A program made the translations under genes and the position numbers. The notes below the pieces were generated by a model. The model ran no database searches and was not told the origin of the DNA. It was given only the letters and a program-made list of their open reading frames with translations. This document shows positions 1-9,205 of a stretch of 18,390 nt of DNA, in pieces. Each line of letters opens with the position of its first letter. Within the stretch, counting starts at the first letter, position 1. Source of the stretch: an uncultured Lachnospiraceae bacterium. Its GTDB lineage: Bacteria > Bacillota_A > Clostridia > Lachnospirales > Lachnospiraceae. The stretch spans positions 1 through 18,390 of the forward strand of contig CAJUDN010000058.1 of assembly GCA_910585355.1 (NCBI GenBank), read 5' to 3'.

Positions 1-2
1 AT

Positions 3-31
3 AAAAACTCTCAATGACGTTGAGAGTTTTT
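3..31. terminator. Intrinsic terminator hairpin, probably of an upstream operon
   Basis: A perfect 12-bp stem (3-14 with 20-31) closes a 5-nt loop. The stem begins with A5 and ends with T5, so it can act in either direction. It lies about 100 nt before the rpoB promoter. In Firmicutes the genes before rpoB are usually rplJ-rplL, so it probably ends that operon, though those genes are outside the window. The stretch from 32 to 131 is AT-rich and holds no gene that I can see. Confidence 0.85.
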
Positions 32-131
32 CAAAAAATTAATTTACTGTGTTAAAACAGACATTATAAACAAAGAAGATTTGAGCCCCAAATGCATAAA
101 ATCCGCAAATTGTAATTTATGGAAAAACGGC

Positions 132-160
132 TTGACAGCTTGAAAGAGCTATGATAGTAT
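132..160 (+). promoter_or_regulatory. Sigma-A promoter of rpoBC
   Basis: A perfect -35 TTGACA (132-137), a 17-nt spacer and a -10 TAGTAT (155-160, 4 of 6 matches). Transcription should start near 167, giving a leader of about 88 nt before rpoB. TATGAT at 150-155 is a better -10 word, but its spacer is only 12 nt. The in-frame ATG at 159 lies inside the -10 box, so it cannot be the translation start. Confidence 0.75.
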
Positions 161-239
161 GAAAAGTGCACTATTATGGTATCATGTGCTTATGGTACCA
201 GTATGCCCAAAATTAGAAGTTGAGATTGATAAAGAAAAC

Positions 240-246
240 AGGGGTG
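240..246 (+). promoter_or_regulatory. Ribosome binding site that fixes the rpoB start
   Basis: AGGGGTG lies 8 nt before the ATG at 255. It supports that start over the in-frame ATG at 159, which overlaps the promoter. The 32 residues that would be added upstream do not resemble any RpoB N-terminus I know. Confidence 0.8.
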
Positions 247-254
247 AAACGTCA

Positions 255-3200
255 ATGGAGAAAAGCAGAATACGTCCGGTGCCGGCCGGTAAGAGCGTAA
301 GGATGAGCTACTCAAGACAGAAGGAAGTTCTTGGGATGCCGAATCTGATCGAAATCCAAAAAGATTCCTACCAGTGGTTCCTCGACGAAGGCTTAAAAGA
401 GGTTTTCGATGATATCTCTCCGATCGCAGATTTTGCCGGTCACCTGAGCCTGGAGTTCGTGGACTTCACGCTCTGTAAGGATGACATCAAATATACGATT
501 GAGGAGTGCAAGGAACGGGATGCCACTTACGCGGCGCCTTTGAAGGTAAAGGTGAGACTCTGCAACAAAGATAAAGATGAAATCAATGAACACGAGATTT
601 TCATGGGTGATCTGCCGTTAATGACAGATACAGGTTCTTTTGTGATCAATGGCGCGGAACGAGTTATTGTAAGCCAGTTGGTGCGTTCCCCTGGAATATA
701 TTATGGAATTGACCATGATAAGATCGGTAAAGAGTTATATTCTTGTACCGTAATCCCCAACCGCGGCGCATGGCTGGAGTATGAGACGGATTCCAATGAT
801 GTTTTTTATGTGCGTGTGGACCGTACAAGAAAGGTTCCGGTAACCGTGCTGGTTCGCGCTCTTGGATTTGGTACAAACGCAGAAATTACCGAATTGTTCG
901 GTGAGGAGCCGAAGATTCTTGCAAGCTTTGGAAAGGATACTTCCGACAATTACCAGGATGGCCTTCTGGAATTGTATAAGAAGATCCGTCCCGGTGAGCC
1001 GCTTTCTGTTGACAGTGCGGAAAGCCTGTTAAACAGCATGTTCTTTGACCCGAGAAGATATGATCTGGCCAAAGTTGGAAGATATAAATTTAATAAGAAG
1101 CTTCACTTCAAAAATCGCATTACAGGACAGATTCCGGCCGAAGATGTGGTAGATACCACCACCGGTGAAATTCTGGCAGAGTCCGGAAAGCCGCTCTCCA
1201 AGGAGCAGGCGACCGCCATCCAGAATGCCGCTGTTCCCTATGTCTGGATTCAGACGGAAGAAAGAACTGTGAAAGTTCTTTCCAATATGATGGTAGATCT
1301 GGCTTCTTATGTGAACTTTAAACCGGAAGAGGCCGGCGTGACAGAGTTAGTATTCTACCCGGTGCTGGCTGATATTCTGGCAAAATCAGGGGATATGGAC
1401 GAAGAGCAGCTGAAGGCTGTCATCCGCCGTAACGTTCATGACCTGATTCCGAAGCATATTACGAAGGAAGATATTATTGCTTCCATTAATTATAATATGC
1501 ATCTGGAGTACGGAATCGGTACAAAAGATGATATTGATCATCTGGGCAACCGCCGCATCCGTGCGGTTGGAGAATTATTACAGAACCAGTACCGTATTGG
1601 CCTTTCCAGAATGGAGCGTGTGGTAAGAGAGAGAATGACCACACAGGACATGGAGGGAATTACTCCCCAGTCCTTAATCAATATCAAGCCTGTGACGGCT
1701 GCTGTAAAGGAATTTTTCGGAAGTTCCCAGCTGTCTCAGTTTATGGACCAGAACAACCCGCTTTCTGAGCTGACTCACAAGAGACGTCTTTCCGCACTGG
1801 GCCCCGGAGGCCTTTCCAGAGAGAGAGCCGGATTTGAGGTGCGGGATGTGCACTATACCCATTATGGACGTATGTGCCCAATCGAGACTCCTGAAGGTCC
1901 CAATATTGGTCTGATCAATTCCCTTGCGACTTATGCCAGGGTGAATCCCTACGGCTTTGTCGAGGCTCCCTACCGTGTGGTTGATAAATCTGATCCGGCG
2001 AACCCGCAGGTAACCGACGAAGTGGTTTATCTGACAGCCGATGAAGAAGATAACTATATTGTGGCGCAGGCCAACGAACCTCTGGACGAAGATGGTCATT
2101 TTGTTCATAACAATATTTCCGGACGTTTCCGCGAAGAAACTTCTTCCTTCCAGAAACGATCCATCGACCTGATGGACGTATCTCCGAAGATGGTATTTTC
2201 TGTGGCGACCTCTATGATTCCGTTCCTGGAGAACGACGACGCCAACCGTGCTCTGATGGGTTCTAATATGCAGCGTCAGGCTGTACCGCTTCTTTCCACA
2301 GAAGCTCCCGTTGTCGGAACCGGTATTGAAGGAAAGGCTGCCGTTGACTCCGGCGTATGCGTGGTGGCCAAAAACGCGGGCGTCGTTGAGCGTTCCGCAT
2401 CCAATGAGATCATTATTAAGAGAGATGCCGATGGAAACAGAGATGTTTACCATCTGACTAAATTTAAGAGGAGCAATCAGAGTAACTGCTACAATCAGAA
2501 ACCCATTGTATTTAAGGGAAATCATGTGGAAAAGGGCGAGGTGATTGCAGACGGCCCATCCACGAAAGACGGTGAAATCGCCCTTGGAAAGAACCCGCTG
2601 ATCGGTTTTATGACATGGGAAGGCTACAATTACGAGGATGCTGTTCTGCTGAGTGAAAAACTGGTTCAGAATGATGTCTATACTTCCGTCCATATTGAGG
2701 AATATGAGGCGGAGGCCCGTGATACCAAATTGGGGCCGGAAGAGATCACGAGAGATGTCCCGGGCGTGGGCGAGGACGCTCTGAAAGATCTGGATGAGCG
2801 CGGAATTATCCGTATCGGCGCAGAAGTACGCGCCGGTGATATTTTGGTGGGTAAGGTGACTCCAAAGGGAGAAACTGAGCTGACTGCCGAGGAGAGACTG
2901 CTTCGCGCCATCTTTGGAGAGAAGGCGAGGGAAGTCCGCGATACTTCCTTAAAAGTACCTCACGGTGCATACGGGATTATCGTAGACGCCAAGGTATTCA
3001 CAAGAGAGAACGGCGATGAGCTGGCTCCCGGCGTGAATCAGTCTGTAAGAATCTATATTGCACAGAAACGTAAGATTTCCGTTGGAGATAAGATGGCCGG
3101 ACGTCATGGCAACAAGGGTGTTGTTTCCCGTGTGCTTCCGGTGGAGGATATGCCGTTTCTGCCAAACGGCCGTCCGCTTGATATCGTGTTAAATCCCCTG

Positions 3201-4124
3201 GGCGTGCCGTCACGTATGAATATCGGACAGGTGCTCGAGATTCATTTAAGCCTCGCTGCGAAAGCCCTTGGCTTTAATGTATCGACCCCAGTCTTCGACG
3301 GCGCGAATGAAGATGATATTCAGGATACGCTGGAGCTTGCCAACGATTATGTAAATATGGAGTGGAACGAGTTCCAGAAGAAGTATAATGATCTGCTTAA
3401 GCCTGAGGTAATGGAATATCTCGGAGAACATCTGGAGCATCGGGGACTCTGGAAGGGAGTTCCGATTCAGAGAGATGGCAAGGTGCTGCTCCGTGACGGA
3501 CGGACCGGTGAATACTTCGACAGCCCCACTACCATAGGGCACATGCATTATCTGAAGCTCCATCATCTTGTGGATGATAAGATTCACGCCCGTTCCACAG
3601 GCCCATACGCTCTGGTTACCCAGCAGCCTCTGGGAGGAAAAGCCCAGTTTGGCGGACAGCGTTTCGGTGAGATGGAAGTTTGGGCTCTGGAGGCTTATGG
3701 CGCTTCCTATACATTGCAGGAAATCATGACGGTGAAATCCGACGATGTGGTTGGGCGTGTGAAGACCTATGAGGCTATCATTAAGGGCGAGAATATTCCG
3801 GAGCCGGGTATCCCGGAGTCCTTCAAGGTACTCTTAAAGGAGCTCCAGTCACTGGGCCTGGATGTGAGGGTGCTGCGTGACAATGGAGAAGAGGTGGAAA
3901 TGTCCGAGAACATTGATTATGCGGACAGTGACCTTGATTTACGTTCCATTATTGAAGGCGACAGACGCTACGAGGAAAAAGAAGAGTCTTTCGGCAGCTT
4001 TGGATTCCAGAAACAGGAATTTAAGGACGGAGAGCTGGTGGATTCTGAAGAGGATGATTATATTGACGAGCCGGAGGAAGATGACGGCTACATTGACGAC
4101 GACTATTCCGATAATGACAAATAA
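255..4124 (+). CDS. rpoB: DNA-directed RNA polymerase subunit beta
   Basis: The 1289-residue beta subunit forms, with beta', the catalytic cleft of RNA polymerase and the binding pocket for rifampicin. Landmarks seen are the N-terminal MSYSRQKEVL and MPNLIE block, the rifampicin region at residues about 489-515 (GSSQLSQFMDQNNPLSELTHKRR, shown here only as a landmark by its ends GSSQ and HKRR), the ETPEGPNIGLI block that follows, and KMAGRHGNKGVVSRV near the active site. Q495, D498, H508, R511 and S513, equivalent to E. coli Q513, D516, H526, R529 and S531, are the sensitive-type residues. It is longer than the Bacillus protein (about 1190 residues), in part through a clostridial-type acidic tail: 15 of the last 26 residues are Asp or Glu. 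It is first in an operon with rpoC, 18 nt downstream. The family is certain; the start is well supported. Confidence 0.99.
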   Translation: MEKSRIRPVPAGKSVRMSYSRQKEVLGMPNLIEIQKDSYQWFLDEGLKEVFDDISPIADFAGHLSLEFVDFTLCKDDIKYTIEECKERDATYAAPLKVKVRLCNKDKDEINEHEIFMGDLPLMTDTGSFVINGAERVIVSQLVRSPGIYYGIDHDKIGKELYSCTVIPNRGAWLEYETDSNDVFYVRVDRTRKVPVTVLVRALGFGTNAEITELFGEEPKILASFGKDTSDNYQDGLLELYKKIRPGEPLSVDSAESLLNSMFFDPRRYDLAKVGRYKFNKKLHFKNRITGQIPAEDVVDTTTGEILAESGKPLSKEQATAIQNAAVPYVWIQTEERTVKVLSNMMVDLASYVNFKPEEAGVTELVFYPVLADILAKSGDMDEEQLKAVIRRNVHDLIPKHITKEDIIASINYNMHLEYGIGTKDDIDHLGNRRIRAVGELLQNQYRIGLSRMERVVRERMTTQDMEGITPQSLINIKPVTAAVKEFFGSSQLSQFMDQNNPLSELTHKRRLSALGPGGLSRERAGFEVRDVHYTHYGRMCPIETPEGPNIGLINSLATYARVNPYGFVEAPYRVVDKSDPANPQVTDEVVYLTADEEDNYIVAQANEPLDEDGHFVHNNISGRFREETSSFQKRSIDLMDVSPKMVFSVATSMIPFLENDDANRALMGSNMQRQAVPLLSTEAPVVGTGIEGKAAVDSGVCVVAKNAGVVERSASNEIIIKRDADGNRDVYHLTKFKRSNQSNCYNQKPIVFKGNHVEKGEVIADGPSTKDGEIALGKNPLIGFMTWEGYNYEDAVLLSEKLVQNDVYTSVHIEEYEAEARDTKLGPEEITRDVPGVGEDALKDLDERGIIRIGAEVRAGDILVGKVTPKGETELTAEERLLRAIFGEKAREVRDTSLKVPHGAYGIIVDAKVFTRENGDELAPGVNQSVRIYIAQKRKISVGDKMAGRHGNKGVVSRVLPVEDMPFLPNGRPLDIVLNPLGVPSRMNIGQVLEIHLSLAAKALGFNVSTPVFDGANEDDIQDTLELANDYVNMEWNEFQKKYNDLLKPEVMEYLGEHLEHRGLWKGVPIQRDGKVLLRDGRTGEYFDSPTTIGHMHYLKLHHLVDDKIHARSTGPYALVTQQPLGGKAQFGGQRFGEMEVWALEAYGASYTLQEIMTVKSDDVVGRVKTYEAIIKGENIPEPGIPESFKVLLKELQSLGLDVRVLRDNGEEVEMSENIDYADSDLDLRSIIEGDRRYEEKEESFGSFGFQKQEFKDGELVDSEEDDYIDEPEEDDGYIDDDYSDNDK

Positions 4125-4142
4125 TAGAAGGGAGTACCGTTC

Positions 4143-7100
4143 ATGCCTGAGACAAATGAAACTTATCAGCCGATGACATTTGACGCAATCCGTATCGGAC
4201 TTGCTTCTCCGGAAAAAATCCTAGAATGGTCCCACGGTGAGGTAAAAAAGCCCGAAACCATCAATTACCGTACATTGAAGCCGGAAAAAGACGGCCTGTA
4301 CTGTGAAAGGATTTTCGGGCCGAGCAAGGACTGGGAGTGCCACTGCGGTAAATACAAAAAAATCAGATATAAGGGTGTTATCTGTGATCGCTGCGGCGTC
4401 GAGGTAACGAAAGCAAGCGTGCGCCGTGAGCGTATCGGCCATATTGCTCTGGCGGCCCCGGTTTCTCATATCTGGTATTTTAAGGGCATCCCGAGCCGCA
4501 TGGGACTGATTCTGGACATTTCTCCGAGAGTTCTGGAAAAGGTTTTGTATTTTGCTTCCTATATTGTATTGGATCCCGGAACCACTGGACTCCAGTTAAA
4601 GCAGGTGCTTTCTGAAAAGGAGTACCGCGACGCAGTTGAAAAATATGGTTATGGCGCTTTCCGTGTAGGAATGGGCGCCGAGGCCATCCAGGAGCTTTTA
4701 AAAGATATTAATCTGGAAAAGGATTCTGAGGAGCTCAGAAGGGCTTTAAAAGATTCTTCCGGACAGAAGAGAGCAAGAATTATCAAACGCCTGGAAGTAG
4801 TTGAGGCGTTCCTCCATTCCGGCAATAAACCGGAGTGGATGATTATGACTGTGATTCCGGTAATTCCGCCGGATATCCGCCCTATGGTACAGCTTGACGG
4901 CGGCCGTTTTGCCACCTCTGACTTAAATGATTTATACAGAAGAATCATCAACCGCAATAACCGTCTTGCAAGACTCCTGGAGTTAGGCGCTCCGGACATC
5001 ATCGTCCGCAACGAGAAACGTATGCTCCAGGAAGCCGTGGACGCTTTAATTGACAACGGAAGACGCGGAAGGCCTGTAACAGGTCCCGGAAACCGTGCAT
5101 TAAAGTCCCTTTCCGATATGTTAAAGGGAAAACAGGGACGTTTCCGCCAGAACCTTTTGGGAAAACGTGTGGACTATTCCGGACGTTCCGTTATTGTTGT
5201 CGGGCCGGAGCTTAAGATTTATCAGTGCGGCCTTCCCAAGGAGATGGCCATTGAGCTGTTCAAACCTTTTGTTATGAAGGAGCTGGTGGCCAACGGAACC
5301 GCCCATAACATTAAAAATGCAAAGAAGATGGTAGAGCGTCTTCAGACGGAGGTCTGGGATGTGCTGGAGGATGTAATTAAAGAGCATCCTGTTATGTTAA
5401 ATCGTGCTCCTACTCTGCACAGGCTTGGCATCCAGGCATTCGAGCCGATTCTGGTAGAAGGTAAGGCGATCAAGCTTCATCCCCTTGTTTGTACTGCCTT
5501 CAACGCTGATTTTGATGGTGATCAGATGGCCGTACACGTTCCGCTTTCCATGGAAGCGCAGGCGGAGTGCAGATTCCTGCTGCTTTCACCCAACAACTTA
5601 CTGAAGCCCTCCGATGGCGGTCCGGTGGCCGTTCCTTCTCAGGATATGGTACTTGGTATTTATTATCTGACACAGGAAAGACCCGGCGCAAAGGGAGAGG
5701 GAAAATTCTTCAAGAGTCAAAACGAGGCAATTCTTGCATATGAGAACGGAGCTGTTACTCTCCATGCGAGAATTAAGGTAAGAATCACGAAGACCATGGC
5801 CGACAAAACAGAAAAGAGCGGCATCGTTGAAACCACTGTGGGACGTATTCTGTTTAATGAAATTATTCCGCAGGACCTCGGATTTGTGGACAGAAGCATT
5901 CCTGAGAATGAATTAAAGCCGGAGATTGATTTCTTAGTTAAGAAAAAACAGCTGAAGCAGATCCTTGAAAAAGTTATCAATACCCACGGGGCAATGCAGA
6001 CAGCGATTACCCTTGATGATATTAAGGCTATTGGCTACAAATATTCCACCAGAGCGGCTATGACGGTATCCATTCACGACATGACTGTTCCGGAGTCCAA
6101 AAAGCTGCTTCTTGCCAATGCGGAAGCAACGGTTGACAAAATTGCCAAGAATTTCCGCCGCGGCTTGATCACAGAGGAGGAGCGGTATAAGGAAGTAATT
6201 GATACCTGGAAAGAGACCGATGACCAGCTGACCCATGATCTGCTCACAGGACTGGATAAGTACAATAATATCTTCATGATGGCTGATTCCGGAGCCCGTG
6301 GTTCCGATAAGCAGATCAAGCAGCTTGCAGGCATGCGTGGTCTGATGGCGGACACGACAGGCCATACCATCGAGCTTCCGATTAAGTCTAATTTCCGTGA
6401 AGGGCTTGATGTACTGGAGTACTTCATTTCCGCCCATGGCGCCCGCAAGGGTCTGTCCGATACGGCTCTCCGTACCGCCGACTCCGGTTACCTGACAAGA
6501 CGTCTGGTTGATGTTTCTCAGGATTTGATTATCCGCGAGATCGACTGCTGTGAGGGAAAAGAGATTCCGTTTATGGAAATATCCGGGTTCTCTGACGGTA
6601 AGGAGACCATTGAGAGCCTGGAGGAGCGTCTGACTGGAAGATATATTGCGGAAACAATCATTGATCCGGATACGGGAGAGGTGGTTGTGAAGGCCAACCA
6701 TATGTGTACGCCGAAGCGTGCGGCGGCAGTGATCCGGGTGCTGGAGAAGCAGGGAAGGAATACCGTAAAGATCCGTAATGTACTGACCTGTAAGTGCCAC
6801 ATCGGCGTATGTGCAAAATGTTACGGCGCCAACATGGCCACCGGACAGCCGGTTCAGGTCGGTGAAGCTGTCGGAATTATTGCGGCACAGTCCATCGGTG
6901 AGCCCGGTACACAGCTTACCATGCGTACCTTCCATACAGGCGGCGTTGCCGGCGGTGACATTACACAGGGTCTTCCCCGTGTAGAGGAGCTTTTTGAGGC
7001 GAGGCGGCCCAAGGGACTTGCCATTATTGCGGAATTCGGCGGAGTTGCCACAATTAAAGATACAAAGAAAAAACGTGAAATTATCGTTACGGACCAGGAG

Positions 7101-7796
7101 ACCGGAAATTCCAAGACCTATCTGATTCCTTATGGTTCCAGAATCAAGGCGCTGGACGGCCAGGTTCTTGAGGCCGGAGATGTTCTGACGGAGGGCAGTA
7201 TCAATCCCCACGATCTTTTAAAGGTCAAGGGCGTTCGTGCTGTTCAGAATTACATGCTCCGTGAGGTGCAGCGTGTTTACCGGTTACAGGGCGTGGAGAT
7301 CAACGATAAACACATTGAAATGATTGTTCATCAGATGCTCAAGAAAATTCGCGTGGAGGAAAGCGGGGATTCCGAGGTTCTTCCGGGAACTTCCATGGAT
7401 GTTCTGGATTTTAATGAGATGAACGAAGCTTTGCTTGCAGATGGAAAGAAGCCTGCGGAGGGGAAACAGGTATTGCTTGGTATCACGAAAGCGTCCCTTG
7501 CCACGGACTCCTTCTTATCCGCTGCATCCTTCCAGGAGACCACAAAGGTTCTGACGGAAGCCGCCATTAACGGTAAAGTAGATCATCTGATCGGTCTTAA
7601 GGAGAATGTTATTATTGGTAAGCCGATTCCGGCAGGTACAGGTATGAAGCGTTATCGTGATATCCGTCTCGGCACAGATGAGATAGAAGAACAGGAAGAG
7701 GAAGTAGAGGAAATTCCGATATTGCAGCCGGAGGAGGACGCTCCCATCGGCGAGGCCGAAGAAATCATTCTCAACGAGGACGATACACAGGAATAG
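4143..7796 (+). CDS. rpoC: DNA-directed RNA polymerase subunit beta'
   Basis: The 1217-residue beta' subunit holds the catalytic Mg site of RNA polymerase. In order, the protein shows an N-terminal zinc ribbon (C66, C68, C81, C84), the universal NADFDGD loop with catalytic Asp 456, 458 and 460, a second zinc site (a Cys at 802 or 803, then C883, C890 and C893), and the trigger-loop block GEPGTQLTMRTFHTGG. The long insert of proteobacterial beta' in the trigger loop is absent, as usual in Firmicutes. The tail after residue about 1175 is rich in Glu, like that of RpoB. A GAAGGGAG ribosome site (4127-4134) lies 8 nt before the ATG, and the gap from rpoB is 18 nt, so the two genes share a transcript. 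A hairpin 35 nt after the stop closes the operon. No frameshift or missing key residue was seen. Confidence 0.99.
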   Translation: MPETNETYQPMTFDAIRIGLASPEKILEWSHGEVKKPETINYRTLKPEKDGLYCERIFGPSKDWECHCGKYKKIRYKGVICDRCGVEVTKASVRRERIGHIALAAPVSHIWYFKGIPSRMGLILDISPRVLEKVLYFASYIVLDPGTTGLQLKQVLSEKEYRDAVEKYGYGAFRVGMGAEAIQELLKDINLEKDSEELRRALKDSSGQKRARIIKRLEVVEAFLHSGNKPEWMIMTVIPVIPPDIRPMVQLDGGRFATSDLNDLYRRIINRNNRLARLLELGAPDIIVRNEKRMLQEAVDALIDNGRRGRPVTGPGNRALKSLSDMLKGKQGRFRQNLLGKRVDYSGRSVIVVGPELKIYQCGLPKEMAIELFKPFVMKELVANGTAHNIKNAKKMVERLQTEVWDVLEDVIKEHPVMLNRAPTLHRLGIQAFEPILVEGKAIKLHPLVCTAFNADFDGDQMAVHVPLSMEAQAECRFLLLSPNNLLKPSDGGPVAVPSQDMVLGIYYLTQERPGAKGEGKFFKSQNEAILAYENGAVTLHARIKVRITKTMADKTEKSGIVETTVGRILFNEIIPQDLGFVDRSIPENELKPEIDFLVKKKQLKQILEKVINTHGAMQTAITLDDIKAIGYKYSTRAAMTVSIHDMTVPESKKLLLANAEATVDKIAKNFRRGLITEEERYKEVIDTWKETDDQLTHDLLTGLDKYNNIFMMADSGARGSDKQIKQLAGMRGLMADTTGHTIELPIKSNFREGLDVLEYFISAHGARKGLSDTALRTADSGYLTRRLVDVSQDLIIREIDCCEGKEIPFMEISGFSDGKETIESLEERLTGRYIAETIIDPDTGEVVVKANHMCTPKRAAAVIRVLEKQGRNTVKIRNVLTCKCHIGVCAKCYGANMATGQPVQVGEAVGIIAAQSIGEPGTQLTMRTFHTGGVAGGDITQGLPRVEELFEARRPKGLAIIAEFGGVATIKDTKKKREIIVTDQETGNSKTYLIPYGSRIKALDGQVLEAGDVLTEGSINPHDLLKVKGVRAVQNYMLREVQRVYRLQGVEINDKHIEMIVHQMLKKIRVEESGDSEVLPGTSMDVLDFNEMNEALLADGKKPAEGKQVLLGITKASLATDSFLSAASFQETTKVLTEAAINGKVDHLIGLKENVIIGKPIPAGTGMKRYRDIRLGTDEIEEQEEEVEEIPILQPEEDAPIGEAEEIILNEDDTQE

Positions 7797-7831
7797 ATGC
7801 GGGACTGAACGGTTACGAATAGATGTTTTAC

Positions 7832-7863
7832 GGCTGGGGTCAAAATACTTTTTGACCCCAGTC
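7832..7863 (+). terminator. Hairpin terminator after rpoC
   Basis: A strong stem (CTGGGGTCAAAA at 7834-7845 with its complement at 7850-7861, extended by two pairs) closes a TACT loop. The arm itself carries the T run (7849-7853); after the stem the sequence is only moderately T-rich. It is therefore a strong hairpin with a weak tail, and some read-through into the next gene is possible. Confidence 0.7.
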
Positions 7864-7900
7864 TCATTATATTATAAGGAGTCAGAAAAGGTAACTGGTT

Positions 7901-9067
7901 ATGATTACAGTGTTATCCAGATTATTTATTAAAGACAGAGAAAAATATGAAGATAAAAACATTCGACGTTCTTATGGAATGCTGTGCAGCATTGTGGGTA
8001 TTAGTTTGAACATTCTGCTTTTTTGGGGAAAATATATGGCAGGTGTCATAAGCGGCTCCATTGCAATCACTGCGGATGCGTTCAATAATCTGTCGGATGC
8101 CGGTTCCTCTTTGATTACTCTGGTGGGATTCAAGTTTTCAGGAATGAAAGCCGATGCAGGCCATCCCTTTGGACATGGACGTATTGAATATCTGTCTGGC
8201 TTTGGAGTCTCCATGGTGATTATTTTCATGGGATTGGAGCTTTTAAAGACATCCATTGAAAAAATCCGCACACCGGAACCCGTGGAGACAGAGCTTGTTT
8301 CGGTGGCAATTTTGGTGGCGTCCGTTTGCGTGAAAATGTATATGTGTTATTATAACCGCTCTGTGGGAAAGAAAATTGATTCCGAAGCCATGAAGGCCAC
8401 AGCCATGGACAGTCTCAGCGATTCCGTTGCGACCACAGCCGTTTTGATTTCCATGGCGGTCACTTATACGACATCTGTGAATATTGATGGATGGTGCGGC
8501 TGTCTGGTGGCCGGGTTTGTACTGTTTGCAGGGTACAGTGCGGCTAAGGATACCTTAAATCCTCTTTTGGGAGAGCCGCCTTCCCATGAGTTTGTGGAGG
8601 AAATTAAGGGCACAGTTATGGCGCATCCGGAAATCATAGGGATTCATGATCTAGTTGTCCATGATTACGGCCCGGGAAGACGAATGATATCTCTCCATGG
8701 AGAGGTTTCGGGAAACAGTGATATTTTTGAAATACACGATGTAATAGACAGGATTGAAAAGGAATTAAACCATAAGCTGGGGTGCGAGGCCGTCATACAT
8801 ATGGATCCCATTGAAGTGGACAATGCGAAAGTTACAGAGATGAAACGGGCTGTGGCAGATAAGATCGCGGAAAAGTTTCCCGGCGTTTCCATTCATGATT
8901 TCCGCATGGTACAGGGGCCGACCCACACCAATCTCATCTTTGACGCAGTAGTGCCTTACGGGTTTGAAACATCCAATGAGAACGTGAAAATGGGAATTGA
9001 ATCGCTTGTAGAGGAAAAGTGGGAAAACTATTTTGCAGTGGTACAGGTGGAGCAATCTTATGTCTGA
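7901..9067 (+). CDS. Cation diffusion facilitator (CDF) exporter, possibly Mn(II)
   Basis: A 388-residue inner-membrane metal/proton antiporter of the CDF family. About six hydrophobic segments lie between residues 27 and 215. The family blocks ADAFNNLSDAGSS (58-70) and HPFGHGRIEYLSG (88-100) are clear. Aligning by eye to E. coli YiiP, the transport site would be N62, D66, D170 and D174, where zinc exporters have His or Asp at the first and third positions. An Asn-Asp-Asp-Asp site is reported for manganese exporters of the MntE type, so Mn(II) is a reasonable guess, not a proof. The cytosolic part (about 225-388) is twice the usual length and looks duplicated. The AAAAGG at 7886-7891, 9 nt before the ATG, is the likely ribosome site. 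A possible promoter (TTGACC, 15-nt spacer, TATAAG at 7873-7878) begins inside the rpoC hairpin. The next gene has its own promoter, so this may be a single-gene unit. Confidence 0.9.
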   Translation: MITVLSRLFIKDREKYEDKNIRRSYGMLCSIVGISLNILLFWGKYMAGVISGSIAITADAFNNLSDAGSSLITLVGFKFSGMKADAGHPFGHGRIEYLSGFGVSMVIIFMGLELLKTSIEKIRTPEPVETELVSVAILVASVCVKMYMCYYNRSVGKKIDSEAMKATAMDSLSDSVATTAVLISMAVTYTTSVNIDGWCGCLVAGFVLFAGYSAAKDTLNPLLGEPPSHEFVEEIKGTVMAHPEIIGIHDLVVHDYGPGRRMISLHGEVSGNSDIFEIHDVIDRIEKELNHKLGCEAVIHMDPIEVDNAKVTEMKRAVADKIAEKFPGVSIHDFRMVQGPTHTNLIFDAVVPYGFETSNENVKMGIESLVEEKWENYFAVVQVEQSYV

Positions 9068-9132
9068 TGTTTTTGAAACCAGAAGCCGTAGGAGGGAATG
9101 ATTTTCCGTACGAAAATGTTTTGAGAAAAAAC

Positions 9133-9161
9133 TTGTTTGCTGTCTGAATATTTGATATAAT
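9133..9161 (+). promoter_or_regulatory. Sigma-A promoter with extended -10 for the secreted repeat protein
   Basis: A perfect TATAAT (9156-9161) preceded by TGA forms an extended -10. TTGTTT (9133-9138) stands 17 nt upstream as a weak -35. The predicted start is near 9168, about 38 nt before the ATG at 9206. Confidence 0.75.
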
Positions 9162-9205
9162 CAGGGAAGTAAGTTGGAAACGTTTATTTAAAGGAGGTTT
9201 TTTGT

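Noticed and set aside
177..200. TGGTA/TACCA inverted repeat in the rpoB leader
   Set aside because: The stem is only 5 bp with a 14-nt loop, and no attenuator or ribosomal-protein site is recognisable.
159..254. Upstream extension of rpoB to the ATG at 159
   Set aside because: That ATG is in the -10 box, so it would not be on the mRNA; the ATG at 255 has the ribosome site.
1674..2693. Long minus-strand open frame (339 codons) inside rpoB
   Set aside because: It lies opposite a certain, conserved gene, has no ribosome site and reads like a shadow frame. The same holds for 5934-7211 opposite rpoC and 16216-17235 opposite fusA.
9098..9124. Tiny frame MIFRTKMF right after AGGAGGGA
   Set aside because: The ribosome site is too close to the ATG (2 nt or less), and the frame lies upstream of the predicted transcription start at about 9168.
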